Shown here piece by piece: positions 24,459 through 39,506 of a DNA stretch of 64,000 nt. Each line of letters opens with the position of its first letter. Positions within the stretch are counted from its first letter, which is position 1. The position numbers and the translations under genes were made by a program. The notes below the pieces were generated by a model that worked only from the letters and a program-made list of their open reading frames with translations, did no database searches and was not told the origin of the DNA. Source of the stretch: Tubulanus polymorphus (taxonomy: Eukaryota; Nemertea; Palaeonemertea; Tubulaniformes; Tubulanidae). The stretch is from positions 5,828,501-5,892,500 of the forward strand of contig NC_134035.1 in assembly GCF_964204645.1 (NCBI RefSeq), written 5' to 3'.

Positions 24459-25578
24459 TTTCTACTTCGTCTAGAATTAAATTCATCATAACCACAAGTG
24501 AACGGTTGAGAATGGCGTAAATCAAATTTGATGAAAATATTAGATATTGATATGAATGAGTTTTTCTTGATTGAGTTCGGAGTTTTCTTTTTCTAATCAG
24601 ATCTTCCCCCACGTATAGAACGTGCATAATATACAGTATAGCCTACTGGTGGGCATCGATGACCGCCACTGGTGAATTCAGAATTCGAGTGGAACTGTCC
24701 TCGTGTGCAACGATCAGCATGACTTTTTTTTTGTAAAAACTAACAGCTTTACGGGAGATAAAGTGCTAGGGTTTTCGATCCAGAGGCGGTTTTGGAGCGC
24801 GTCCAGAATGGACTGACAGAGCTCCAAGATGTGGAAGGTTTTTGTATTGTATCGCATTTCCCGAACGTTGACCACGAGTTGGTACATCGATGTCGTGTCC
24901 ACGGTTTGTGGAACCCTAACAGTGGACGCAAGTATCGTATTCTAGCGATGAGAATGAGACCCAGCAATGAAATGGCCAATTCGTTCCGGCAACATGTCGC
25001 CTTTATCGTTACCCTTCATTGTGGGAACATATTGCATGGGACAAAACGGACCACGAAAGCGACTTCATCAAACAGGCCCGCAAGAAAAGCCAAAAATACC
25101 CCCACTTAAACACTCGAATACCCAAACTAAAAGATGTAAGTTAAACTGTTATGAAAACAGCAAGTTAAGATAGAATTTTACATTTCGACATAACGACTGA
25201 ATTATTGTTTCAGGCCGTCGATATTGACTGTAGACGAAAATGAACTGCAACAACCTCAGATTAACGACAATAAATTCATAATTAAGATAATCAAATTATT
25301 ACGGTGCATGTGCATTTGACCGAATTTAGCATTTCTATATATTCATATGATAATTTCAGTATTCTGATTTCAAACATTTTGTAATCATCCGCGTTAAAAT
25401 GTTGCATCAAATCGTGGACGAAATTTTTTAGTTTTTCATTTAATTGATGGATTATAGACACCGCAGTAGCGTAGTTTTCAGATCATCGAAATATTCAAAT
25501 TTTATCATCTAGTTTTTATAACACGAATTTGTAGTTGAACGAATGAAGCATGTTTTATCTTTGATCTGAGATACGAAA
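24459..25578. other. Convergent intergenic region between SLC22 copy D and the Kazal-type gene
   Basis: About 1.1 kb. Stretches of 60-105 open codons on both strands around 24714-25109 show no recognised motif or splice-bounded exon and are treated as chance. The remainder is AT-rich. Confidence 0.4.
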
Positions 25579-28381
25579 CTACACGCATTTCATTTGGGCA
25601 AGCGCAGCGCCACCAGACGTCTTTTTTCGACAACTTTCAGACACCATAAGACACCTGGAATAAAAAAAGATTGAGATGTAGAATTCGATGGGTCCTCCGC
25701 TCGAATACAGCCTCCTTCGTCCTATCCCCCTTTATACACTCAATCTATTTTGCGTATCTATAAAAATGTTGCTGTCAAAAAAAAGATGAATAAAGATATC
25801 GTTATCAAAGGTTCTACGGGCCGCCTCATGAACTTCTTTTGGGAAAATATGATTATTTTGAATAGGAAGAGACAATCTTATAGGTTCTAATTTCGTTAGT
25901 TGGAAATCAGCATTTTAGAATGAATCTTATAAGTGAATTTTTTAGAGCTTATATTGGGTCGAAGAAAAATTGATTAAAAGGAAGTCTTTTCTGTAAGAAG
26001 TATATATGGACCATACGAAGAAAAAAAACAATTAAGTAAAATATGTTTTTGATCCGCTGATTCGAAGGGTAAGGTACTTGATCCTGTTTCTAAGAGAACT
26101 AAGAAAAATTCATTCCCGCCATAATTTGAATATTAGAAAATAACCGCTTACTGATTGTCGAATGGTTTGCTCTTTCCTCCATCTTTAGCCGAGCAATTAC
26201 CGATTTTCTGACTGGAGCACGGGTAGATGATACAAGAGCATGTCGGCGTACCGTTAGCGGCAAGCGTGCATTCGCTAAACATCGGGCATTTATGGAAGTT
26301 GCACTTGCCTGAAATTCAATCATCAAATGTTGATTATGGTTGCACTACGTCCAAGGCTACGGTCACACAACAGCTTCTGCAGCTCGAGCTACGGTCGTTC
26401 TGCAGTTCATGCTACGGTGGTTCTACTAGAGCTCAGGCTACAGTCGTTCTACGGCTCAAGCTACAGTCGTTCAACAGCTCGGGATACGGTCGTTCTACAG
26501 CTCGGCATACGGTCGTTCTATAGCTTAAGCTACGGTCATTCTACAGCTCAGGATACGGTCGTTCTACAGCTCAAGTTAGGTCGTTCTACAGCTCAGGCTA
26601 CGGTCGTTTTACAGCTCAAGCTAGGTCAGTCTAAAGCTTAAGCTACGGTCATTCTACAGCTCAGGATACGGTTGTTCTACGGCTTAAGCTACGGTCGTTC
26701 TAGGGCACAGGCTACGGTCGTTCTACAGCTCAAGCTACGGTCGTTCTACAGCTCAAGTTACAGTCGTTCTACAGCTCAGGTTACGGTCGTTCTACGGCTT
26801 AGGCTACGGTCGTTCTACGGCTCAGGATACGGTCGTTCTACAGCTCAGGATACGGTCGTTCTACGGCTCAAGCTACGGTCGTTCTACAGCTCAGGTTACG
26901 GTCGTTCTACGGCACAGGTTACAGTCGTTCTACGGCTCAGGCTACGGTCGTTCTACGGCTCAGGCTACGGTCGTTCTACGGCACAGGCTACGGTCATTCT
27001 ACAGCTCAGGATACGGTCGTTCTACAGCTCAAGTTACAGTCGTTCTACAGCTCAGGTTACGGTCGTTCTACGGCTTAGGCTACGGTCGTTCTACGGCTCA
27101 GGATACGGTCGTTCTACAGCTCAGGCTACGGTCGTTCTACGGCTCAAGCTACGATCGTTCTACAGCTCAGGTTACGGTCGTTCTACGGCACAGGTTACAG
27201 TCGTTCTACGGCTCAGGCTACGGTCGTTCTACGGCTCAGGCTACGGTCGTTCTACAGCTCAGGATACGGTCGTTCTACAGCTCAGGTTACGGTCGTTCTA
27301 CAGCTCAGGTTACGGTCGTTCTACGGCTCAAGTTACAGTCGTTCTACAGGTCAGGTTACGGTCGTTCTACGGCACAGGCTACAGTCGTTCTACGGCTCAG
27401 GCTACGGTCGTTCTACAGCTCAAGTTACAGTCGTTCTACAGCTCAGGTTACGGTCGTTCTACGGCACAGGCTACAGTCGTTCTACGGCTCAGGCTACGGT
27501 CGTTCTACAGCTCGGGCTACGGTCGTTCTACGGCTCAGGTTACGGTCGATCTACAGCTCGGGCTACAGTCGTTCTACGGCACAGGCTACGGTCGTTCTGC
27601 AGCTCAGGTTACGGTCGATCTACAGCTCAGGTTACGGTCGTTCTCCGGCTGAGGCTACAGTCACAATGAGGCTTAGATTGCTTACTTACCGGTTCAGACA
27701 GGTTGTTAGATTATCTGAATGAACCGGTGCCGTAATTTCCAATTATGTATACTTCGATTTAAAGGTAAAATTGAATTCGTCGCCGAGCATGCAACTATAT
27801 CTGTACTTCGATTTCCGATTTTAAAATCTAACCCCTAGTGTTTCGGTCAAGGCAGGTGCGATGGGTTCGTTAAAGGCCACCGAATCAGAACGAACCAGAC
27901 CAAATCTACCAATCAATAACAGGGCCAATTCCTAGTTTTTAGATCAGAATAGATTGCTTACTTTTACAGACGCCATGTCTTCCATACGCGGCATCGCCCC
28001 GACATACATATCCAACTATACAGGCCCCATCCGACGAACAAGAATCATCTTCAGCCTAAATTAGAATTTGATCTAAATTTCTTTCAATCAAAATAATGAT
28101 GCTGCTTGGAAATGAAATGAAAAAAGACTTAATGAAGCTATTATGATCGGAATCTTAGAATCGACAAAGCTCTGGGCGCGGATTTTGCTTACCTTGCCGC
28201 AGTTACAGAAACACTGACTGCCATCAGGCTGATTGTATCCGATCATGTCCCCGAGACCCGACACTGACGACGGCTCACAAGCGCAATTCTTACACACAAT
28301 AAAACTCGGCGAAACAGCTGAGGAACCGCCCAACCAGGAAACCAAGCCCACCATCGTCAACGATAGCGATAAACTGTACAT
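25579..28381 (-). CDS. Secreted cysteine-rich Kazal-type protein (4 exons, 171 aa)
   Basis: Exons in transcription order: 28381-28193, 28055-27962, 26308-26152, 25654-25579; all GT/AG, phases consistent, 172 codons including stop. Residues 1-22 look like a signal peptide. Residues 30-62 form a Cys cluster (CKNCAC...CFCNC). Exon 2 adds SCSSDGACIVGYVC. Exons 3 and 4 together form a follistatin-like plus Kazal-like module: CPMFSEC, PTCSC, then NCSAKDGGKSKPFDNQC and SESC, ending in MKCV. The C-x-x-DG-x5-F-x-N-x-C spacing is the Kazal hallmark and is completed only by the last exon, which supports that exon. Kazal modules usually inhibit serine proteases by a canonical loop, or serve as matrix modules; activity here is inferred. 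Intron 2 contains the 23-bp minisatellite. Confidence 0.82.
26340..27660. repeat. 23-bp minisatellite, about 57 copies, in intron 2 of the Kazal-type gene
   Basis: Tandem units of consensus TACGGTCGTTCTACRGCTCAG plus two variable bases run almost without interruption for about 1.3 kb, with A/G variation (acagctc/acggctc) and a few 1-3 base indels at the left end. Because 23 is not divisible by 3 and the unit lacks stops, a plus-strand frame of 326 codons (26672-27652) stays open, giving a 23-residue periodic peptide. This is read as a by-product, not a gene. Confidence 0.9.
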
Positions 28382-29580
28382 CTTGAGCGCTTAGACAGTT
28401 CGGTCGAAATTACAATTTTGATCTGAAACGGAATATCTTACTTTCTTAGACAATTGAAGTGTCCAGTACCAGCACGGGACTTAGTGCCTTAATGTTTTAG
28501 ATACAGCTCGCTCTACTCTAATATAATATAATAATAATCTATTTTCTTATATAGGGCCGTACTAATGGAATTTAATTACGGCGCTTTACTAACCATAAAA
28601 AAATAAGAACCATTAAGATTCAGTACGCCTGATGATTGCTAATAGTGTTTAGCCGAAACTTTGCTCTTAATAAATTCTCTTCTATTCAAGTATTTCTAAT
28701 CTCGGACTGAATCATTGTGGGATTTCTCTCATCATTAAGATACAATAAAACATCAAGAAATTAGTTATCGTGTCAAATCAAAATTGTAATGTTGAAAACA
28801 AAATGTTGCTCTACTTGCACTGGGTCCCTCGTTATCGTATCACTACCGCAATCAAAATTGCAATGTGAAAAACAAAAGAATCAACTACTTGCGATTGAAT
28901 TTTAGGAATCGAGTTAATGAAAATGATTATGTGATCAAAATTATAATGTGGAAAACAACAAGAAAAATCAACTGGAAAATAAACTCAACAAATTCTGATT
29001 AGATATTAGGAAAAAATCGAGTTAATGAAAATGATTATGTAATCAAAATTATAATGTGGAAAACAACAAAAATCGTCTGATTGAATGTTAGGAAAAAATT
29101 GAGTTAAATGAAAATGATGATATGTAATTAGCTTTATTCTATATATTACAAGATACGGTTTAGAAGGATCCAGTGCTATAGCCCTAACAGGCTGCATTTA
29201 CAAATAAGACACTGAACCCCTAAATGACTTCACAATCCATCATAAACAATAAGATATTTTCGCTAAATTCTAAAATATGGTAAAAAGCGTAGTAATCTTT
29301 TTTTGATAATGAGTATTAAATCTTACCTGCGCAGTATATCCTTACAGACAGATACAAATATTCACAATAGACAGATGGTTTCTAGATGCGCTAGGCTTGC
29401 CAGATGATGGGGACAGTAATATGATACCCATTACAATATTCGAGGACTAAAATGGGCTATAAGTGTGATAATGTAAATTCATTGAATTGATTAAACCCGG
29501 ACTGGGCAATGAGTACTGATTTGAAATATCGAACATCAACTTTTATTTAGTTAAATCATAAAGACCTCGTTTAAGAGTCC
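28382..29580. other. Upstream region of the Kazal-type gene
   Basis: Should contain the Kazal-gene promoter at its left end. 28770-29125 is a degenerate tandem repeat (separate entry). No exon is supported in the rest. Confidence 0.4.
28770..29125. repeat. Tandem repeat, about 100-120 bp unit, three to four copies
   Basis: The blocks AATCAAAATTATAATGTGGAAAAC and GGAAAAAATCGAGTTAATGAAAATGATTATG recur in order at about 28780, 28850, 28950 and 29040, with decreasing identity to the left. Confidence 0.7.
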
Positions 29581-30074
29581 ATGGATAAGCTGGAGTCATC
29601 TATAGCCGAAGACCCTTCTCTGGAGCCGGTTTTACCTAAATCGAAAACTCTTAAAATCAATTTACTTCACAAAGTACTTCAACCTTTTTTGAGAATGTTC
29701 TCTCACAATGGGGTAAAGTAACCCGCTAATATGGCATTCTTTACTTTCAGCAACGTATGTTTGATACTCCCATTGTTGATGCCGTAGGGGCTCAGTGCCT
29801 TGTGGAGTGGGAAAACTATAACAGATCAGTGCACGACACGATCTGTATATCCCATCTGGAGCCTAATCAGTATGACAATGTCAGATGCAAAGGTTTTTGT
29901 TTGTTTTTAAATACACATGAATCGATTCGGCGGAATATAGCTGATCCGTTCGACGTGGTTGATAATTTCCAGCTCAAGAATTTCATATTTGACTGGACGC
30001 TGGCTTGTGATTCGTCACATGAAAAGGGTGAGGTTTTTGGTGGACTTAAACATAAGGCCCAGTTTAGAGACTGA
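29581..30074 (+). CDS. Possible small gene or gene fragment, unrecognised
   Basis: An open frame from ATG 29581 to 29712 ends in a GT donor. A 38-base GT...AG gap (29713-29750, with a good TTACTTTCAG acceptor) joins in phase to 29751-30074, which ends in TGA. The joined product would be 151 residues with no signal peptide. Part of it, FIFDWTLACDSSH, resembles the end of the SLC22 extracellular loop (here FSWVCESSH), so a decayed transporter fragment is one possibility. The intron would be unusually short, so the model may be wrong. No family is assigned. Confidence 0.3.
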
Positions 30075-31527
30075 AATAATCCCTGTAAATTTTGTAACAC
30101 GACTGGTTTTAAGGGTTTAGATTGGCCCCAGTTTCAGTTCAAATCTGGGGTGTTTCATATGGTGAATACATTTTGAGAAAATCTTCGCCTCGGAAAATCT
30201 CAATTCTAACGCAACGAAGCGAATAGAATTTAATCTATTTCTTTTAATTTCGAAATAAGCTTTAAACCTTTAATACGAATTGATTTCTTATTGATTTGAG
30301 TAGAACAATTCCTGAAGATGACTATGAGAATATATTTGAAACGTCGAAAATGTGACATTAACCAAAAGAACCTTTTCGAACTCGTTCTTCTTTTCTAAAT
30401 GCGGGATTCAACTCCATCAATTGATTTCATATTTCAACGCTATGATTTTATACTATAGGTATAAAATGCGTGCCATTGACTTTATACGTATTCAAAACGT
30501 ACCCCATCTGGAACCGAATCTCATGAAATTGAGACGCTTGAATTTTGTTTTAATACTTGATATCAAACAAACTGGCGTTGAGCGGTCGCTCGTCGATATT
30601 CCGGCATATGTCGAGCCGATCTGGTTACATCGTTAATAAAGCCAAATATCGAACGATGTTAAATAATAATTCGTCGGCTATACGAATATTCAATATTAAT
30701 ATATTCATGATATGTACCGCGGGCCGGGATAAATAGTTGTGAATATCAGTATTCTCGCTTCTGAATAAAGGGAAGAACTGAGTATATAATATCATATAAA
30801 TCATCATCATCTTTATTTTCATTTTTAATTTCAGTTACATATGGATTATGAAAAATCATTATCAGTGCACTGGTATACATGAATGTACATGTATAACGTA
30901 TATAGATATAAGTGAATAAATGAATATCAATAAATCATAACATAAGAGTTAATATATTTCACGTTATATATAACTGGAATAGGAGAGGGGGGGAACAGTA
31001 TAAAAGCCGAGGTTGTAAGTGACTGGCCCCTTAACCCTTCCCTAAACCAAGTTTTCACAGCCACGCAACAACCACGCAACACAGTCACACAACAGTTATG
31101 AGTTCAAATTTGATTAACTGAAAAATGATAAAATCAGTTAAAAGAATCACAATATCCGCGATGCAGTAATAAGACGTTATCAATGAAATGATTTTAGACT
31201 GAAAGGTGGCAGTAATCACCCGCAATATTTCTATTCAGATAAACCTTCGTCAACTTGAAAATGTGGGATTTGAAATGAACTGATTCCAAACTCTCAACTG
31301 TGGAATCGAATCCTGCAAGTTCACCCAAATTCTACAATGTCGACGTCTTGTTCTTCTCACGAACCGGGTGGACTGGCGTCCTATACAGCGATGAAATAAC
31401 AAAGAGTTCTAATAGTTCTTTATTTATTGATTTGATTAATGAAATGGATAGATTTTGATAATCATAAAACATGAAGCACTAGTATTTCATTCATTATATC
31501 TCCCCGCAACATTTCAAAGCCGTCTTT
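30075..31527. other. Intergenic DNA before the S8 protease gene
   Basis: Contains a 94-codon open stretch (30352-30636) whose PHLEPN echoes SHLEPN in the preceding fragment. Otherwise it is AT-rich, with the protease poly(A) signals at 31419-31428. No gene is supported. Confidence 0.35.
31419..31428 (-). other. Polyadenylation signals of the S8 protease gene
   Basis: Two overlapping AATAAA hexamers on the minus strand, about 100 bases after the stop codon. Confidence 0.6.
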
Positions 31528-35738
<4,211 letters not shown>

Positions 35739-37214
35739 CTTGTAAAACTGGTCAGGAGTGTTTTTAAGATTCCGCATTCGTTTATAAAATGCTAGCTCAC
35801 TGTTAAAACCCCCGTGACAATCGATCAGTCTTGTGATTATATTTTTGTTCTAGATCCTTTTAATCTTATAATATTTGAAATGTCAGATTAATCATCACCA
35901 ACAAAATTCGGGATATCGATCTATTCTAACTGCGCTGTGATAAGGGGTAGAAATTGCCCCCGTTTTCTTGACCACTAGACCTTTGAAACGATGCACTTCA
36001 ACTATCTTTTTGGGCCGTACACAATAGCTTTAGAATGTGTTAGGGATTTTGTACTTCTGGAACCGAGCCTTAACTCGCTTCGTGTTACGCGGAAAAAAAG
36101 ATTGAGTGAGAGCAATTCATTAATAAATTAAAGCAAATCATTTATTTTTCTGTAATTGTTTTTACATTATATTTATATTCGCACAAAATTCATTAGCGGC
36201 TAACGATGAGTCGAGATTCAAAGAAACTCGGTTTGTCAGCCGAAACCTTAATGTTTTAACTCCTACAATTCCCTTTTTAGTTATGTTTGAAATACTAACA
36301 CTCGTAGTTAATTGTTTTCTGCGAGGAACTGAAACTAAAAAATCCGGCGCCGAATAAGTTTTTCCTTATTAACTTAATTTCGCAAATGTTTTTGAAATCA
36401 GAAGATAATTTCCTACATATTTCCGAGGTTTATCTTTGTGAGTGAAAAGGATAAGTCTTCCGGAATCCATTTTGGTAAGGAAAACGGTGTTTGTTGGTGT
36501 ATAAGAAAGTCATTGTTTTATGTGCGAGTTCCTTACAGATTTGAAAGTAAATTTAGACAGGTGGGAACGGGTCGTTTCGACTTCTCAATATATACAATAA
36601 AGTCTGAATTGAATTTAACTGGTCGAGTTGGTAACGGATCGGCCGGGGAATACTTCCAGGTCATACCTAATTGCGCGAAGAACTTGAACCGTACGGATTA
36701 AAGTGATAAATTTTCGGTTTACCACGCGAGACTAATTAGGCTTGAGCAACTCTGCCTCGTAAATTTACCACTCTTACGGTATTACATGTAATTACTGTTA
36801 AATTGCGGGTAAGTTTTTTTCCAGATTTTAAGCTTTAAATCGAAATAGCGCAATTCAGAATCAAGAGAAGAACTGTCAATTCAAATCAAATCTTATTTGT
36901 GATATAGCATGCATATGCGTTTTTCGTACCGACTCAGTGTAAATATGTTATCACGATATACCTCAGGCCCCGTTATTTTAAGTATATCTTATGTCACATT
37001 CAAAGTACGTTAAACCAAAAAAAAATAATGCAGTGTTGGCACCAGTCACAGATCGGGGGCTTGTAGCCGTAGGCGTAGGGTAGGTAACTTTCATGATGTA
37101 AAAAAATCTGTTGTTGTTAATCCAGTGTCTATGATATATATTGTATATAAAATAACTATTTGATATATATTAACAGATTGTCATTTTAACGCTACCTAAA
37201 ACTCTGATATATGA

Positions 37215-37292
37215 GCCCTAGCCGAGTGGTTGGCACAAAGTCACAATTATCCAGGCTGAGACTGGATGAAGAGATAGAATGAAGCCGAAGCA
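37215..37292 (+). repeat. Possible tRNA-derived SINE fragment
   Basis: AGCCCTAGCCGAGTGGTTGG resembles a tRNA Ser/Leu D-arm (box A GCCGAGTGGTT). Box B is not clear. The fragment ends where a MITE begins. Confidence 0.3.
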
Positions 37293-37587
37293 TAGGCGGA
37301 TCTAGGATTCATTGAAGAAGGGGTGGACCTGAAAATTGGAATTGGAACTTAATTTGACAATTCCAGGGCTGCAAGGGCAATAATGGTGGGGGTTGTGATG
37401 GTTCTGCTACAGAAATTCTAGGACTGAGTGGGGCATTTCTGGCTCATATCAGAGCCCATTTGGATTCATTTTTTACTTAGAATATTTTCTATACAAAAAA
37501 GAAAATTTCCTGACTTTTTGGAGGGCGCATTTGAATTCCGAAAGGGGTGGACTAGTCCACCCTGTCTACCACCCTAAATCCGCCCTA
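37293..37587. mobile_element. MITE with GGCGGAT-type terminal inverted repeats
   Basis: The left end TAGGCGGATCTAGGAT mirrors the right end ACCCTAAATCCGCCCTA. Sub-terminal GGGGTGGACC and GGGGTGGACTAGTCCACC add further symmetry. Length about 295 bp, no coding capacity. The flanks show no clear duplication. Confidence 0.65.
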
Positions 37588-37683
37588 GCCTAACCAAGGG
37601 TTCGTTCATATTTAGATCTCTCCTAGGCCAGGGCTGGCTTGGCCTTTGGGTTGGGGTTACATTTTGGTCAAGTGCTGTGGTAC

Positions 37684-37957
37684 CAGGGCCGTCGGAACTG
37701 GGGCGGCAGGGGTGGCCGCCCAACTTTTTTGCTTAAAAAAAATTTTTTCAAAAGCATGCTGTACCGCGTAGCAGCTCGTCGTTCTCTGTACTAGGTGGTT
37801 GGCTCACAACTTCTCATGCTTCTGTGAATGAGACGGTGAAATGGCCCCAAAACGCATCTCCGGCGATTGAATTTTTCAAAATTTTTCTAGGGGAGGGCCC
37901 CCAGACCACCCTTCAGATATAAGCCTCGCCACTGAAAAATTCCTTCCGGCGGCTCTG
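37684..37957. mobile_element. MITE, CAGGG-type termini, 5-bp target duplication
   Basis: The left end CAGGGCCGTCGGAACTGG mirrors the right end TTCCTTCCGGCGGCTCTG. The bases GGTAC flank both ends directly, consistent with a 5-bp target-site duplication. 274 bp, non-coding. Confidence 0.65.
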
Positions 37958-38427
37958 GGTACCGAATCTTTTTTCATTATAAAGACATTATAATTAGAAT
38001 AGACCAGCCAGATCAGTATGTGTCTGCACTTAAATCTGTTGCCATAGATACTGTCGACAATTTACTCTGGTCGCGATGCTGGTGTTTTTGTAGTATCCTG
38101 GATTCCAGGGTCTTTTTGACGCAGTTATATCATCTTATCATCGACTGAGGTCGATTTCTGTCTTTACCGATATCGACGGCGGTTCTGTCTACGGATCTGG
38201 TCGTAATACTTCTGATTTGGTAAAACATCTTATCAACGCTCTATCGTCAATCATTGATAAGATTCAAGTTATTCAAAGTTTGAATAGAAAGGTCGATTTC
38301 TTGCTGAATTTATCAAGCGCTATTTAAAGAATATACGGTCTTTTATAAATACATTAGGTGATTATTTAAACCAGGATTTGCCAAAAACCTGTAAATGTAA
38401 CTATTCTAATATTACTTGATCTCTATT

Positions 38428-38550
38428 ACTGGAACCAGTTCCACGTTTAAGAGTTAGTCGATTCTTGAGTTGAAATTAATAATTCATTTTCAATTAGTTT
38501 CAACTCTTTGATTCAAATCTTAACTCGCAACTGCACAACCGAGCGCTGGT
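38428..38550. repeat. Palindromic MITE-like repeat (ACCAGTTCCAC type)
   Basis: Left arm GGAACCAGTTCCACG followed by AAGAGTTAG; right arm CTTAACTCGCAACTGCAC. Centre AATTAATAATTCATTTTCAATTAG. Related in termini to the copies near 44690-44820 and 45470-45537. Confidence 0.5.
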
Positions 38551-39506
38551 AAATGAAGTTGCAACGAAATATGGAAATGATGTTTCCACTTAAAAAAGTG
38601 CTCGAGATATTTTTAAGCTCATTATTGTCTGATATGTACCCAGCTGAATGTGTACATGTGTACTGCTGATTATGTATTTCTGAAATGTTTCTGTCCTGCT
38701 ATTAGCAACTCAACAAATATTTCACTCAACACAGAGTAGATATAACCAATTGGTTGTGCTAACTATTTTGGTACGTTGATGGGCGGCACCAACTTTGTAG
38801 TACGTATCTGTATTTATTCATGTTGTATATCAAATAAAAGGCCTATTGTGAAATCTAGCGACAAATTTGCGGGAAATGCCGAAATGATTCTTTTGTTAGC
38901 CTGGTAAATATCTAGCTCTAGATGTTCTGTGATAATGTTTTTAGTAGTAGCCAGTGAGGGTTTTTTAGAACAATGCAGCTTTCATAAGTCTTTGCTGATA
39001 TGAGATTTTTTTCAAAACCACTGAACAATCATTCCTTGTGTGAAGATATTTCTATATGAATAGAATTATTATGAATAGAAATAGATTTTACTAAAGATTA
39101 TTGGTTTGGTGTCGCATGTGCTGCGCAAATCTATTTCAAATTCATATGGGGCTATATATCGGTCTGGTCGTATTTAGGTCGTTTTAACTACTGGTAATGA
39201 TATTTTTTGGGTGCTGTTAGGTAAATCTGTATGAGGCTCAGATGTATTGTCGACAAATAGATGAATAAGTCTGTACTTGATGAATTTATCAATGGTATCG
39301 GTCATATCGTGAAAAGTTTATTCCTCTTTAATCGGTGCCCCCAGGCATGGCGATATTCAATGAAACAATGAGATAAAAAAAAACATTTCGTTCAATTTTT
39401 CCTGTCTTGTCATCAGGGAGGATATAATAAGGATATAAATTATAAGTATCTGGAATTTATCGGCATTATCTATTTTTCAGCTTCAGCGCTGCTGTGAGCG
39501 GTCACC

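Larger units (their letters stand above)
35739..39506. other. Divergent intergenic region between the protease and anoctamin genes
   Basis: 3.8 kb. It should hold both promoters and any anoctamin 5' UTR exon: a CAG acceptor at 39478-39480 lies just upstream of the ATG. It contains two MITEs (37293-37587, 37684-37957), a tRNA-like SINE head near 37215 and a palindromic repeat near 38428-38550. An 88-codon open stretch at 36438-36701 has no recognisable motif. Confidence 0.5.

Noticed and set aside
24714-25109. Overlapping open frames on both strands downstream of copy D
   Set aside because: No motif, no splice-bounded exon, and neither strand is clearly coding; could be a decayed transposon but this cannot be shown.
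26672-27652. 326-codon open frame, RSF-YGRSTAQ-rich
   Set aside because: It is a translation of the 23-bp minisatellite, lacks splice-supported flanks, and lies antisense to an intron of a well supported gene.
36438-36701. 88-codon frame between the protease and anoctamin genes
   Set aside because: No recognisable domain or splice context; not enough to call a gene.
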